Below, in pieces: positions 1 through 8,131 of a stretch of 64,000 nt of DNA (its first letter is position 1; each line of letters starts with the position of its first letter). Source of the DNA: Achromobacter xylosoxidans (GTDB lineage Bacteria; Pseudomonadota; Gammaproteobacteria; Burkholderiales; Burkholderiaceae_B); assembly GCF_002192695.1 (NCBI RefSeq), contig NZ_MTLG01000110.1:1-64000 (forward strand). Reading direction: 5' to 3'. The position numbers were made by a program, and so were the translations under genes. The notes under the pieces were generated by a model that saw only the letters and a program-made list of their open reading frames with translations, was not told the origin of the DNA and made no database searches.

Positions 1-141
1 CTGCACACCATCATGCGCTGGGCAGTCATGCAGACCAGCAAGATCCCGGCGTTTCCGCCCGAAATCGAGGCCTCGCTGCAGCCAGAGCCGGGCGACAAGT
101 ACGTGCGCGATGCGTCGATGAATCCCGAGGACCTGCGCTAG
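1..141 (+). CDS. C-terminal end of an unidentified protein (partial)
   Basis: An open frame runs in from the left edge and stops at a TAG at 139-141, giving the last 46 residues of a protein. The tail ends in an acidic, proline-containing stretch (MNPEDLR at the very end). I do not recognise the family from so short a piece. The downstream glutathione transferase gene starts 82 bases later, so the two could be co-transcribed, but nothing here proves it. The upstream part is outside the window. Confidence 0.55.
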   Translation: MHTIMRWAVMQTSKIPAFPPEIEASLQPEPGDKYVRDASMNPEDLR

Positions 142-223
142 GAGATTGCAGACGGCGGGGCGGCCGCCCGGATTTGCGCTAGGATTACCCCGACCATTCC
201 GCCCCTCCCCCTGGAGCCCCCGC

Positions 224-922
224 ATGACCGACCTCAGCGCCTTTCCCATCACCAAGAAGTGGCCCGCCCGGCACCCCGACCGCATCCAGCTGTATTCACT
301 GCCCACGCCCAACGGCGTGAAGGTGTCTATCCTGCTGGAGGAATCCGGGCTGCCCTACGAGGTCCACCGGGTCAGCTTCGACGCCCGGGACCAGTTTTCG
401 CCCGAATTCCTGTCGCTCAGCCCGAACAACAAGATTCCAGCCATCCTCGACCCCAACGGTCCCGAGGGCAAGCCGCTGGGCCTGTTCGAGTCTGGCGCCA
501 TCCTGATCTATCTGGCCAGCAAGGCGGGCAAGTTCCTGCCGGCGGATACGGCGGGGCGCTACGAGACGCTGCAATGGGTCATGTTCCAGATGGGCGGCAT
601 CGGCCCGATGTTCGGCCAGCTGGGCTTCTTCCACAAGTTCGCGGGCAAGGACTATGAAGACAAGCGTCCGCGCGACCGCTACGCGGACGAATCCAAGCGC
701 CTGCTGGCCGTGCTGGACCAGCGCCTGGAGGGGCGTGACTGGGTGATGGGCGACGAGTACACCATCGCCGACATCGCCATCCTGCCCTGGGTGCGCAATC
801 TGGTGGGTTTCTACGGCGCGGGTGAATTGGTGGAGTTCTCGCGCTTCAAGAACGTCGCCCGCGTGCTGGAAGCCTTCGTGGCGCGTCCGGCGGTGGCCAG
901 GGGCCTGACGATCCCCGCGTAG
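224..922 (+). CDS. Glutathione S-transferase, YfcG/YghU (Nu-class) type
   Basis: Predicted cytosolic glutathione transferase or disulfide-bond reductase of 232 residues. The N-terminal thioredoxin-like domain has the TPNGVKVSILLEE stretch (about residues 28-40), SPNNKIPAI (66-74) with the cis-proline, and FES (88-90) for the gamma-glutamyl end of glutathione. This arrangement is typical of the E. coli YfcG/YghU group, which uses Thr/Asn near the N terminus rather than Ser or Cys. An alpha-helical C-terminal domain follows, with YTIADIAILPW as the N-capping motif. I chose ATG 224 because the longer frame from 146 adds a low-complexity, unconserved extension. The ribosome-binding site is weak. 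Family assignment is secure; the substrate is unknown. Confidence 0.88.
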   Translation: MTDLSAFPITKKWPARHPDRIQLYSLPTPNGVKVSILLEESGLPYEVHRVSFDARDQFSPEFLSLSPNNKIPAILDPNGPEGKPLGLFESGAILIYLASKAGKFLPADTAGRYETLQWVMFQMGGIGPMFGQLGFFHKFAGKDYEDKRPRDRYADESKRLLAVLDQRLEGRDWVMGDEYTIADIAILPWVRNLVGFYGAGELVEFSRFKNVARVLEAFVARPAVARGLTIPA

Positions 923-984
923 GCGACGGATCGCGCGGCCGCCGCAAGAGCGGCCGCAGTCTTCCGTTTTCGGCAGGCCGGCAG

Positions 985-1012
985 CGGGCTTGCGGCAAAT
1001 CAAACAAGCCCG
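985..1012 (+). terminator. Possible terminator after the GST gene
   Basis: A perfect 8-bp inverted repeat (CGGGCTTG and CAAGCCCG) flanks a 12-base loop. The following T-run (about 1022-1026) is offset by ten bases, so this is a weak intrinsic terminator candidate. A second dyad made of two NotI-like GCGGCCGC copies lies just upstream (about 936-958). Confidence 0.35.
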
Positions 1013-1133
1013 CAAGTTATATGTTTTTCGGTCATTAACTTATTACTGAAAGGCGTAAGCTTCCTCCATAAGCTGGACAGGCCGTACGAACACCCCGACG
1101 TGCACGCTGCCCAGCGTGCAACGGAGGGCAGTA

Positions 1134-2480
1134 ATGAAGAGGATCGGGATCAAGGCCGCAGTGGTTCTGCTGGCGGCCGCGGGCCTGGCCATCGGCGGCG
1201 CGCAGCTGCTGACGGCGAATCGCAAGGCCGACGCGGCGGCGTCCGTCGACGTCAACGACAGGCGGCTGGCCGAGGCCGGCGCCTACATTGCGCGCACGGG
1301 CGACTGCGTGGCCTGTCACAGCGTGCCCAATGGCAAGCCCTTTGCGGGCGGCCTGGCGATGCAGACGCCGGTGGGCACCATCTATTCGTCGAACATCACG
1401 CCCGACAAGCAGACGGGCATCGGCGGCTACAGCTACGCGGATTTCAAGAACGCGGTGCAGCACGGCATCCGCAAGGACGGCACGCCCCTGTATCCGGCCA
1501 TGCCGTACCCCTCGTACGCCATCATGCCGGACGCGGACGTCCAGGCGCTGTACGCCTACTTCATGTCGCAGGTCGAACCCGTCAGCCAACCCAGCGCGGA
1601 TTCCACCATTCCGTGGCCGCTGAACATGCGCTGGCCCATGGCCTGGTGGCAGCTGCTGTTCGCGGGCAAGCGCGAGTTCGCGGCTCCGGCCGGCGCCGAT
1701 GAAAAGCTGGTGCGCGGCGCCTATCTGGTCGAAGGCCCCGGCCATTGCGGCGCCTGCCACACGCCGCGCGGCCTGGCCTACCAGGAGCAGGCCCTGTCCC
1801 TGGCGGACGGCGACGCCTTCCTTTCCGGCGCCGTGATCGACGGCTGGCGCGCCAAGAGCCTGCGCGGCGAGGCCCAGGGCCTGCAATCCTGGAGCGCGCA
1901 GGACATCGAGTTGTTCCTGAAGACCGGCCGCACCGACAAGGTGGCGGCATTTGGCGCCATGGCCGACGTGGTCGAGCACAGCACGCGGTATTTCACCGAT
2001 GGCGACCTCGCCAGCATCGCGGCCTATCTGAAGCAATTGCCCGCGGCCGGCGGCAAGCTCGCCGCCTTCCCGCCCAAGGCCGACAGCACCACCGCGTCCT
2101 TGCGCGATGGCCGCTACGACTCGCGCGGCGCGGTCATCTACATGGAGCAATGCGTGGTGTGCCATCGCGCCGACGGGCAGGGCATGGCGCGCATCTTCCC
2201 GGCGCTGGCCGGCAATTCGGCGGTGTTTGCGCAGAACCCGCAATCCATTATCCAGATCACGCTGGAAGGCGGCAGGATGCCGGCGAATGACATGGACGCC
2301 ATGACGTTCGCGATGCCGGGCTTCAAGCACCTGAGCGACCGCGATATCACGGACGTGATCAATTTCATCCGCACGGGATGGACCAACCAGGCGCCCGACA
2401 TCGTCGAGAAAGACGTCGCGCATATCCGCGAGTTCCTGGCCAGCAAGAAGCCGAACATCGGCGGAGGCAAGCATGAGTAA
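1134..2480 (+). CDS. Triheme c-type cytochrome (alcohol dehydrogenase cytochrome subunit family)
   Basis: Predicted periplasmic, membrane-anchored electron carrier of 448 residues. Residues 1-30 form an uncleaved signal anchor or signal peptide. Three c-heme motifs follow at about 58-62 (CVACH), 205-209 (CGACH) and 340-344 (CVVCH), the layout of the cytochrome subunit of PQQ or flavin sugar/alcohol dehydrogenases. ATG 1134 is preceded by a good GGAGG at about 1121-1126; an in-frame ATG at 1116 would bury that site. No flavin or PQQ dehydrogenase lies beside it. Instead its last 8 bases overlap the next gene, a TsdA-like diheme enzyme, so I infer that it takes electrons from that enzyme and passes them to an oxidase. 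It is larger than the usual diheme TsdB partner. Confidence 0.85.
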   Translation: MKRIGIKAAVVLLAAAGLAIGGAQLLTANRKADAAASVDVNDRRLAEAGAYIARTGDCVACHSVPNGKPFAGGLAMQTPVGTIYSSNITPDKQTGIGGYSYADFKNAVQHGIRKDGTPLYPAMPYPSYAIMPDADVQALYAYFMSQVEPVSQPSADSTIPWPLNMRWPMAWWQLLFAGKREFAAPAGADEKLVRGAYLVEGPGHCGACHTPRGLAYQEQALSLADGDAFLSGAVIDGWRAKSLRGEAQGLQSWSAQDIELFLKTGRTDKVAAFGAMADVVEHSTRYFTDGDLASIAAYLKQLPAAGGKLAAFPPKADSTTASLRDGRYDSRGAVIYMEQCVVCHRADGQGMARIFPALAGNSAVFAQNPQSIIQITLEGGRMPANDMDAMTFAMPGFKHLSDRDITDVINFIRTGWTNQAPDIVEKDVAHIREFLASKKPNIGGGKHE

Positions 2481-3381
2481 GCACATCAGGATCGCCGCGC
2501 TGCTGGCGGCAGTCGTCGCGGTGGGCGGCTGGACGGTCGCCACGGCGGAGCCCGAGGCCGCGGCGCCAGGCGCGCGCAGTACCTTTCCGGTGCTCGACAA
2601 GGACGGCAAGCGGCTGCCGGACTACACCATTCCGTCGGACACGCAGATCGCCTCGCAGCCCAATGCCGAGCAGATCAACTACGGCAAACGCCTCCTGACC
2701 GAGACTCGTCGCCTGCTGCCGCAGAACACCGGCGCCAGCCTGAACTGCAACAGCTGCCACGTGCAGGGCGGCAAGAAGCCCATGGGCGCGCCCTACATCA
2801 ACACGGTCAACACCTTCCCGCAGTTCAATCCGCGCGCCAACCGGGTCGTGACGCTGGAGGACCGCATCAACGGCTGCTTCATGCGTTCAATGAACGGCAA
2901 ACCGCTGGAGAAGGACTCGGCCGAGATGAAGGCCATGATTGCCTACATGAAGTGGCTGGCCCAGGACGTGCCGCACGGCGCCCGCGTGCAGATCGAGAAC
3001 GCCTGGCCGATAGACACCAAGCTGGTGCCCGACCCGGTGCGCGGCAAGAGCCTGTACGCGGCCCAATGCGCCTCCTGCCACGGCGCCAACGGCGAGGGCA
3101 AGCGCGACCGTTCCGGCGATATTGCGTTCCCGCCCTTGTGGGGCGAAGAGTCCTTCAACATCGGCGCGGGCCTGGCGCGCACCTACAAGGCGGCCGCCTT
3201 CATCCGCAACAGCATGCCGATGGGCGTGAACACGCATGGCAGCTGGGGCGAGGGCGGCGTGCTGTCCGACCAGGACGCGGTGGACGTGGCTGAATACTTC
3301 ACCCACATGCCGCGCCCGGATTTCGCAGGCAAGGACAAGGACTGGCCGCAGGGCAAGAAGCCGAAGGACGCGCGCTACTGA
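2473..3381 (+). CDS. tsdA: TsdA-like diheme thiosulfate dehydrogenase (tetrathionate-forming)
   Basis: Predicted periplasmic enzyme of 302 residues joining two thiosulfates into tetrathionate, or the reverse. It has a signal peptide (about 1-25), heme motifs CNSCH (92-96) and CASCH (199-203), and the TsdA block RINGCFMRSMNGK. In that block Cys135 matches the unusual axial cysteine of heme 1 known from Allochromatium TsdA. Lys239 and the nearby Met248/Met250 are candidate distal ligands of heme 2. The ATG overlaps the upstream cytochrome stop by 8 bases and has GGAGG at 2462-2466, so the pair is translationally coupled. An alternative is a TsdA-family cytochrome with another sulfur substrate; the Cys ligand argues for genuine TsdA chemistry. 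Confidence 0.78.
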   Translation: MSKHIRIAALLAAVVAVGGWTVATAEPEAAAPGARSTFPVLDKDGKRLPDYTIPSDTQIASQPNAEQINYGKRLLTETRRLLPQNTGASLNCNSCHVQGGKKPMGAPYINTVNTFPQFNPRANRVVTLEDRINGCFMRSMNGKPLEKDSAEMKAMIAYMKWLAQDVPHGARVQIENAWPIDTKLVPDPVRGKSLYAAQCASCHGANGEGKRDRSGDIAFPPLWGEESFNIGAGLARTYKAAAFIRNSMPMGVNTHGSWGEGGVLSDQDAVDVAEYFTHMPRPDFAGKDKDWPQGKKPKDARY

Positions 3382-3443
3382 GGCGCGGCGGCCCAGCCTC
3401 TACAATCGGCCCTGTCATCCCTTATGGAAAGCCGGGGCCGCCC

Positions 3444-4370
3444 ATGGAACTGCGCCAACTGCGTTACTTCGTCCGCGTCGTGGAGGCGGGCAGCATCGGC
3501 CGCGCCGCGCAGTCCATCGGCATGGTGACCTCGGCGCTCAGCCAGCAGATCAGCAGGCTGGAGGGCGAGTTGTCCACCCGGCTGCTGCGGCGCAGCGCCA
3601 GCGGCGTGGAGCCCACCGACGCGGGGCTGGCGTTTTTCCGCCAGGCGCAGCTTGCGCTGCGCCACGCCGACGATGCGGTGCACGCGGCGCAGCAGGCCAG
3701 GCTGGCGGGCCACGTCAGCGTGGGCCTGCCTTCCACCACCGCCGCCATCCTCGGCGCGCCCTTCGTGCAGGCCATGAATGAGCGTTATCCCGACATCCGC
3801 CTGCATCTGGTGGAGGCGCTGTCGGGCCATTTGAGCGACATGCTCAACGGCCGCCTGCTGGACCTGGCCATCGTGTTCCAGGCCGAATCCGCGCGCCGCT
3901 GGAGCATTACGCCTTTGCTGGACGAGCCGCTGTTCCTGCTGGCCCATCCCGGCATGCCGGGTTTGCCGGCAGGCGACACCACCCGCATCGAAGCCATTGC
4001 GCATCTGCCGCTGGTCCTGCCCAGCGGACGCCACGGGTTGCGGGCGCTGGTCAACCACGCGTACCAGCAGTCGGGCCGCGCGCCGCTGGTGGCGGTGGAG
4101 GTGGATGGCCTGCCGGTGCTGATGGACGTGGTGCAGCTGGGTCATGTGGCCACCATCCAGCCCAGTTCCGCCATGGCCAGGATCGCGCCAGGCCAGTTGC
4201 ACATGGCGCGCATCGACGACGCCCACCTGTACCGTCCCAATCTGCTGGCCAGCCTGTCCGAGGACGAGCTGTCGCCCGCGGCCCTGGCCGCCCGCCTGGT
4301 GCTGGCGGATGTCTCGCGCACGCTGGCGCGCGCGGGCAAATGGCCGGTGGTGACCCTTCACGATTCATGA
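3444..4370 (+). CDS. LysR-family transcriptional regulator, probable tcu regulator
   Basis: 308 residues. An N-terminal winged helix-turn-helix (about 1-60, opening MELRQLRYFVRVVEAGS) is followed by a periplasmic-binding-protein-like effector domain. It lies 62 bases after the TsdA gene and 77 bases before tcuA, all on the same strand. In Salmonella tcuABC is controlled by the LysR protein TcuR, so control of the downstream tcuAB genes is a reasonable inference. Unlike the common divergent LysR arrangement, the regulator here is co-directional with both neighbours, so tsdA cannot be excluded as a target. Confidence 0.85.
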   Translation: MELRQLRYFVRVVEAGSIGRAAQSIGMVTSALSQQISRLEGELSTRLLRRSASGVEPTDAGLAFFRQAQLALRHADDAVHAAQQARLAGHVSVGLPSTTAAILGAPFVQAMNERYPDIRLHLVEALSGHLSDMLNGRLLDLAIVFQAESARRWSITPLLDEPLFLLAHPGMPGLPAGDTTRIEAIAHLPLVLPSGRHGLRALVNHAYQQSGRAPLVAVEVDGLPVLMDVVQLGHVATIQPSSAMARIAPGQLHMARIDDAHLYRPNLLASLSEDELSPAALAARLVLADVSRTLARAGKWPVVTLHDS

Positions 4371-4447
4371 AGACCTGTTGACGCCTGGCTGATATCGGCG
4401 GACGCTTGCGCTGGCTACAGTCCGTTCCTTGGAAGAGGAACAATGGC

Positions 4448-5863
4448 ATGGTCGATGTCTTGGTGGTGGGAGGGGGCAACGCGGCGCTGTGCGCGGCCCT
4501 GATGGCGCGCGAGGCCGGCGCCAGCGTGCTGCTGCTGGAAGCGGCGCCGCGCGAGTGGCGCGGCGGCAACTCGCAGCACACGCGCAATCTGCGCTGCATG
4601 CACGATGCGCCGCAGGACGTGCTGATCGAGGCCTACCCCGAGGAAGAATACTGGCAGGACCTGCTCAAGGTGACGGGCGGGCTGACCAACGAGCATCTGG
4701 CGCGCCTGGTCATCCGTGAATCCTCCACCTGTAGGGACTGGATGCGCCGCCACGGCGTGAATTTCCAGCCGCCGCTGTCGGGCGCGCTGCACGTAGCGCG
4801 CACCAACGCTTTCTTCATGGGCGGCGGCAAGGCCCTGGTCAACGCCTACTACCGCAGCGCCGAGGCGCTGGGCGTGCAGATCCGCTACGACGCCCCGGTA
4901 GACTCGCTGGAGCTGGACGGCGGGCGCTTCGTGGCCGCGCGCATCGGCGATGAACGCATCGAGGCGCGCGCCTGTGTGCTCGCGGCCGGCGGCTTCGAGT
5001 CCAACCGCGAGTGGCTGCGCGAGGCCTGGGGCCAGAACGAACGCGGCGAATGGCCGGCCGACAATTTCCTGATCCGCGGCACCCGCTACAACATGGGCGT
5101 GCTGCTGAAGTTCATGCTGGATGCGGGCGCGGACCGCATCGGCGATCCGTCGCAGTCGCATTGCGTGGCCATCGACGCGCGCGCACCGCTGTACGACGGC
5201 GGCATCTGCACGCGCATCGACTGCGTGTCGTTGGGCGTGGTAGTCAACCGCGAGGCTCGCCGCTTCTATGACGAAGGCGAGGACTTCTGGCCCAAGCGCT
5301 ACGCCATCTGGGGCCGCCTGACGGCCATGCAGCCGGGGCAGATCGCCTATTCCATCATCGACGCCAAGGCCGTCGGCCGCTTCATGCCGCCAGTGTTCCC
5401 CGGCGTGCAGGCCGACACCTTGCCGGGACTGGCCGTGAAGCTGGGGCTGGATCCGGCGGTGTTCGAGCAGACGCTGCGCGACTACAACGCGGCCTGCCGC
5501 GTCGGCAAGTTCGACCATACCGCGCTGGACGACTGCCATACCGAGGGCCTGGCGCCGGCCAAGACGCACTGGGCGCGGCCCATCGACACCGCGCCGTTCT
5601 ATGGCTATGCCTTGCGGCCCGGCATCACCTTCACCTACCTGGGCCTGAAGGTGGACGACACCGCCGCAGTCCGGTTCAACGACATGCCCAGCGACAACCT
5701 GTTCGTCGCGGGCGAAATGATGGCTGGCAATGTGCTGGGCAAGGGCTATACGGCCGGGGTGGGCATGTCCATCGGCACGGCCTTCGGCCGCATCGCCGGC
5801 ACCCGGGCCGCCGCCGCCGCGCGCGGCCGGCACCACGCGGAAGCACGATATGAAGCAGCTTGA
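4448..5863 (+). CDS. tcuA: FAD-dependent tricarballylate dehydrogenase TcuA
   Basis: 471-residue flavoprotein predicted to oxidise tricarballylate to cis-aconitate. The N terminus is the Rossmann FAD motif (VLVVGGGNAALCAAL). The fumarate-reductase/succinate-dehydrogenase-type fold follows, ending in NLFVAGEMMAGNVLGKGYTAG, the second FAD-contact region. ATG 4448 was chosen because the Rossmann strand starts right after it and a purine-rich GAGGAA lies about 7 bases upstream; the ORF from 4406 adds 14 unconserved residues. The 3' end overlaps tcuB by 14 bases, so FADH2 re-oxidation by TcuB is directly coupled. Family recognition is strong. Confidence 0.88.
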   Translation: MVDVLVVGGGNAALCAALMAREAGASVLLLEAAPREWRGGNSQHTRNLRCMHDAPQDVLIEAYPEEEYWQDLLKVTGGLTNEHLARLVIRESSTCRDWMRRHGVNFQPPLSGALHVARTNAFFMGGGKALVNAYYRSAEALGVQIRYDAPVDSLELDGGRFVAARIGDERIEARACVLAAGGFESNREWLREAWGQNERGEWPADNFLIRGTRYNMGVLLKFMLDAGADRIGDPSQSHCVAIDARAPLYDGGICTRIDCVSLGVVVNREARRFYDEGEDFWPKRYAIWGRLTAMQPGQIAYSIIDAKAVGRFMPPVFPGVQADTLPGLAVKLGLDPAVFEQTLRDYNAACRVGKFDHTALDDCHTEGLAPAKTHWARPIDTAPFYGYALRPGITFTYLGLKVDDTAAVRFNDMPSDNLFVAGEMMAGNVLGKGYTAGVGMSIGTAFGRIAGTRAAAAARGRHHAEARYEAA

Positions 5864-7079
5864 AGCCCTGGCGCGCGAGGCGCAGTCCTTTTCCACGCCG
5901 CATGCCGAGGCGGCGCCCGTCATGGCCGAGCAGCCGGTGCGCTGGCTAGGCAAACAGGCCAAGCCCCAGGCGGAGCTTCTGACCGGCGATGAAACCGAGG
6001 TCGCCCGCGTCATGCAGATCTGCAACGCCTGCCGCTATTGCGAAGGATTCTGCGCGGTGTTTCCCGCCATGACCCGCCGCCTGGAATTCGGCAAAGCCGA
6101 TCTGAACTACCTGGCCAACCTGTGCCACAACTGCGGCGCCTGTTTGCACGCTTGCCAGTACGCGCCGCCGCACGAGTTCGCGGTGAACGTGCCGCAGGCC
6201 ATGGCCCGGGTCCGGATGCAGACCTACACCGATTACGCCTGGCCCGCGGCGCTGGGCGCGCTGTACAAGCGCAATGGCCTGGTGTTGTCGCTGGCGACCG
6301 CCGCCGGTCTGGCGCTGTTCCTGACGCTGGCCGTGCTGATGGCGGGCGGCCTGTTCCACGAGCCGATGGCCGGCAACTTCTATGCCGTGTTCCCACACAA
6401 CACGCTGGCGCTGATGTTCGGCGTGGTGTTCGGATTCTCGATGCTGGCCTTGGGCGTGGGCGTGACACGCTTCTGGCGCAATGTCAGCCCGGGGGCGGCC
6501 ACGGGCGCGGCGGTGGCGGAGGCGGCGCACGACGCGCTGCGGTTGCGCTATCTGGACGGGGGGCATGGCAAGGGCTGCAACAACGCGGACGACGCCTTCA
6601 CCTTGTGGCGCCGGCGTTTCCATCACTTCACGTTCTATGGGTTCATGCTGTGCTTCGCCGCTACCTGTGTGGCGACGCTGTACCACTATCTGCTGGACCT
6701 GCAGGCGCCGTATCCGTTCTGGAGTGCGCCGGTGCTGCTGGGCACTACGGGCGGCATCGGCCTGCTGATCGGGCCGGCGGGATTGCTGTGGCTGAACCTA
6801 AAGCGTCATCCGCAGCAGGGCGACGCGGCGCAAAAACCCATGGACCGTGGCTTCATTGCGCTGTTGTTCCTGACCAGCGCCACCGGCCTGGCCTTGTTGG
6901 CCGGCCGCGACGGCGGCGCGATGGCGCTGCTGCTGGCGATTCATCTGGGCGTGGTGATGGCGCTGTTCCTGACCTTGCCCTACGGCAAGTTCGCCCATGG
7001 CATCTACCGTTCTGCCGCGCTGCTGAAGTGGGCCATCGAGAAGCGCCAGCCCAACAAGCTGCAGCTGGGCTCGGACTGA
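5850..7079 (+). CDS. tcuB: TcuB (CitB-family) iron-sulfur membrane protein re-oxidising TcuA
   Basis: 409 residues. Two ferredoxin-type cysteine clusters (Cys58/61/64/68 and Cys92/95/98/102) precede several hydrophobic segments (about 140-400) with histidines fit for heme b. In Salmonella TcuB passes electrons from the reduced flavin of TcuA to the quinone pool, and the same membrane role is inferred here. The start codon sits inside the tcuA 3' end. No TcuC permease gene follows, unlike the enteric operon. Confidence 0.87.
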   Translation: MKQLEALAREAQSFSTPHAEAAPVMAEQPVRWLGKQAKPQAELLTGDETEVARVMQICNACRYCEGFCAVFPAMTRRLEFGKADLNYLANLCHNCGACLHACQYAPPHEFAVNVPQAMARVRMQTYTDYAWPAALGALYKRNGLVLSLATAAGLALFLTLAVLMAGGLFHEPMAGNFYAVFPHNTLALMFGVVFGFSMLALGVGVTRFWRNVSPGAATGAAVAEAAHDALRLRYLDGGHGKGCNNADDAFTLWRRRFHHFTFYGFMLCFAATCVATLYHYLLDLQAPYPFWSAPVLLGTTGGIGLLIGPAGLLWLNLKRHPQQGDAAQKPMDRGFIALLFLTSATGLALLAGRDGGAMALLLAIHLGVVMALFLTLPYGKFAHGIYRSAALLKWAIEKRQPNKLQLGSD

Positions 7080-7153
7080 AGGGCCGCGCAGCCGCGCGGC
7101 CATGACGGCGTCCGTCGACGGCGCCGCAACCGATAACAAACCAGGAGACTTCA

Positions 7154-8131
7154 ATGTTCCGCACTTCCTTGCTGGCGCGCGCCGCGCTGGCCGCCTGTCT
7201 GCTGCCGGCCTTGCCGGCGGCGCAAGCCCAGGCCTTCCCCTCGAAGCCGATCACGCTGGTGGTGCCGCATTCCGCCGGCGGCACCTCGGACATCCTGGCG
7301 CGCACGGTCGCGGCCGAAGCTGCCAAGACCTTGGGGCAGACCATCGTCATCGACAACAAGGGCGGCGCCAACGGCACCATTGCCGCCAAGCAGGTGGCGA
7401 CGTCCGCGCCGGACGGCTACACGCTGCTGCTGGCCACCGCCAGCACGCATGGCATCAATCCGTCCTTGTACTCGCGGATTTCCTACGATGCGGTGAAGGA
7501 CTTCACGCCCGTGACGCTGCTGGCCACCGTGCCCAATGTGCTGGTGGTGGGCAAGCAGGTGCAGGCCGCCAATGTGCAGGAGCTGGTGTCCTACATCCAG
7601 TCGCAGGGCGACAAGATCAACATGGGCTCGGCCGGCGCGGGCACGCCCGGCCATCTGGCCGGCGAAATGTTCAAGAGCGCAGCGAAACTGCAGTTCACGC
7701 ACATCCCCTACAAGGGCGGCAGCCCCGCCATCACCGACCTGATCGGCGGGCAGATCGACTTCATGTTCACGACCATTCCCGGCGTGCTGCCGCACGTGAA
7801 GGCCGGCACGCTGCGCGCGCTGGCGGTCACCTCGCCGCAGCGCTCGCCCGCCATGCCGGATATTCCCACCATGGCGGAATCGGGCCTGCCGGGCTTTCAG
7901 GCGGTGTCGTGGCACGGCATTGTCGCGCCGGCCGGCACGCCGGACGCGGTGGTCGCCACGCTGAACCAGGCCTTGAGCGCGGCGCTGGCGGCGCCGGCCG
8001 TCAAGCAGCGCCTGATGGAGGAGGGCGCGCAGGCTTCCAGTCTGAACACCGCGGCATTCGGCGCCTTCATCCAGAGCGAGATCGCGGCCTGGGCCAAGGC
8101 GGTCAAGGATTCGGGCGCGACGGCGAACTAG
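7154..8131 (+). CDS. Bug/TctC-family periplasmic solute-binding protein
   Basis: 325 residues: a cleavable signal peptide (about 1-26, ending AQAQA), then the tripartite tricarboxylate receptor fold. It opens FPSKPITLVVPHSAGG and includes the KGGSPAITDLIGGQIDFMF region typical of Bug proteins. A clear AGGAG precedes the ATG. Being 74 bases behind tcuB, it probably binds tricarballylate, citrate or a relative. No TctA/TctB membrane subunits are nearby, so it would have to use a permease encoded elsewhere; orphan Bug receptors are common in Bordetella and Achromobacter. The stop overlaps the convergent TonB receptor stop by 4 bases. Confidence 0.9.
   Translation: MFRTSLLARAALAACLLPALPAAQAQAFPSKPITLVVPHSAGGTSDILARTVAAEAAKTLGQTIVIDNKGGANGTIAAKQVATSAPDGYTLLLATASTHGINPSLYSRISYDAVKDFTPVTLLATVPNVLVVGKQVQAANVQELVSYIQSQGDKINMGSAGAGTPGHLAGEMFKSAAKLQFTHIPYKGGSPAITDLIGGQIDFMFTTIPGVLPHVKAGTLRALAVTSPQRSPAMPDIPTMAESGLPGFQAVSWHGIVAPAGTPDAVVATLNQALSAALAAPAVKQRLMEEGAQASSLNTAAFGAFIQSEIAAWAKAVKDSGATAN

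Noticed and set aside
936..958. Two GCGGCCGC copies forming a hairpin after the GST gene
   Set aside because: Each copy is self-palindromic in GC-rich DNA, so pairing is expected by chance; no T-tract follows.
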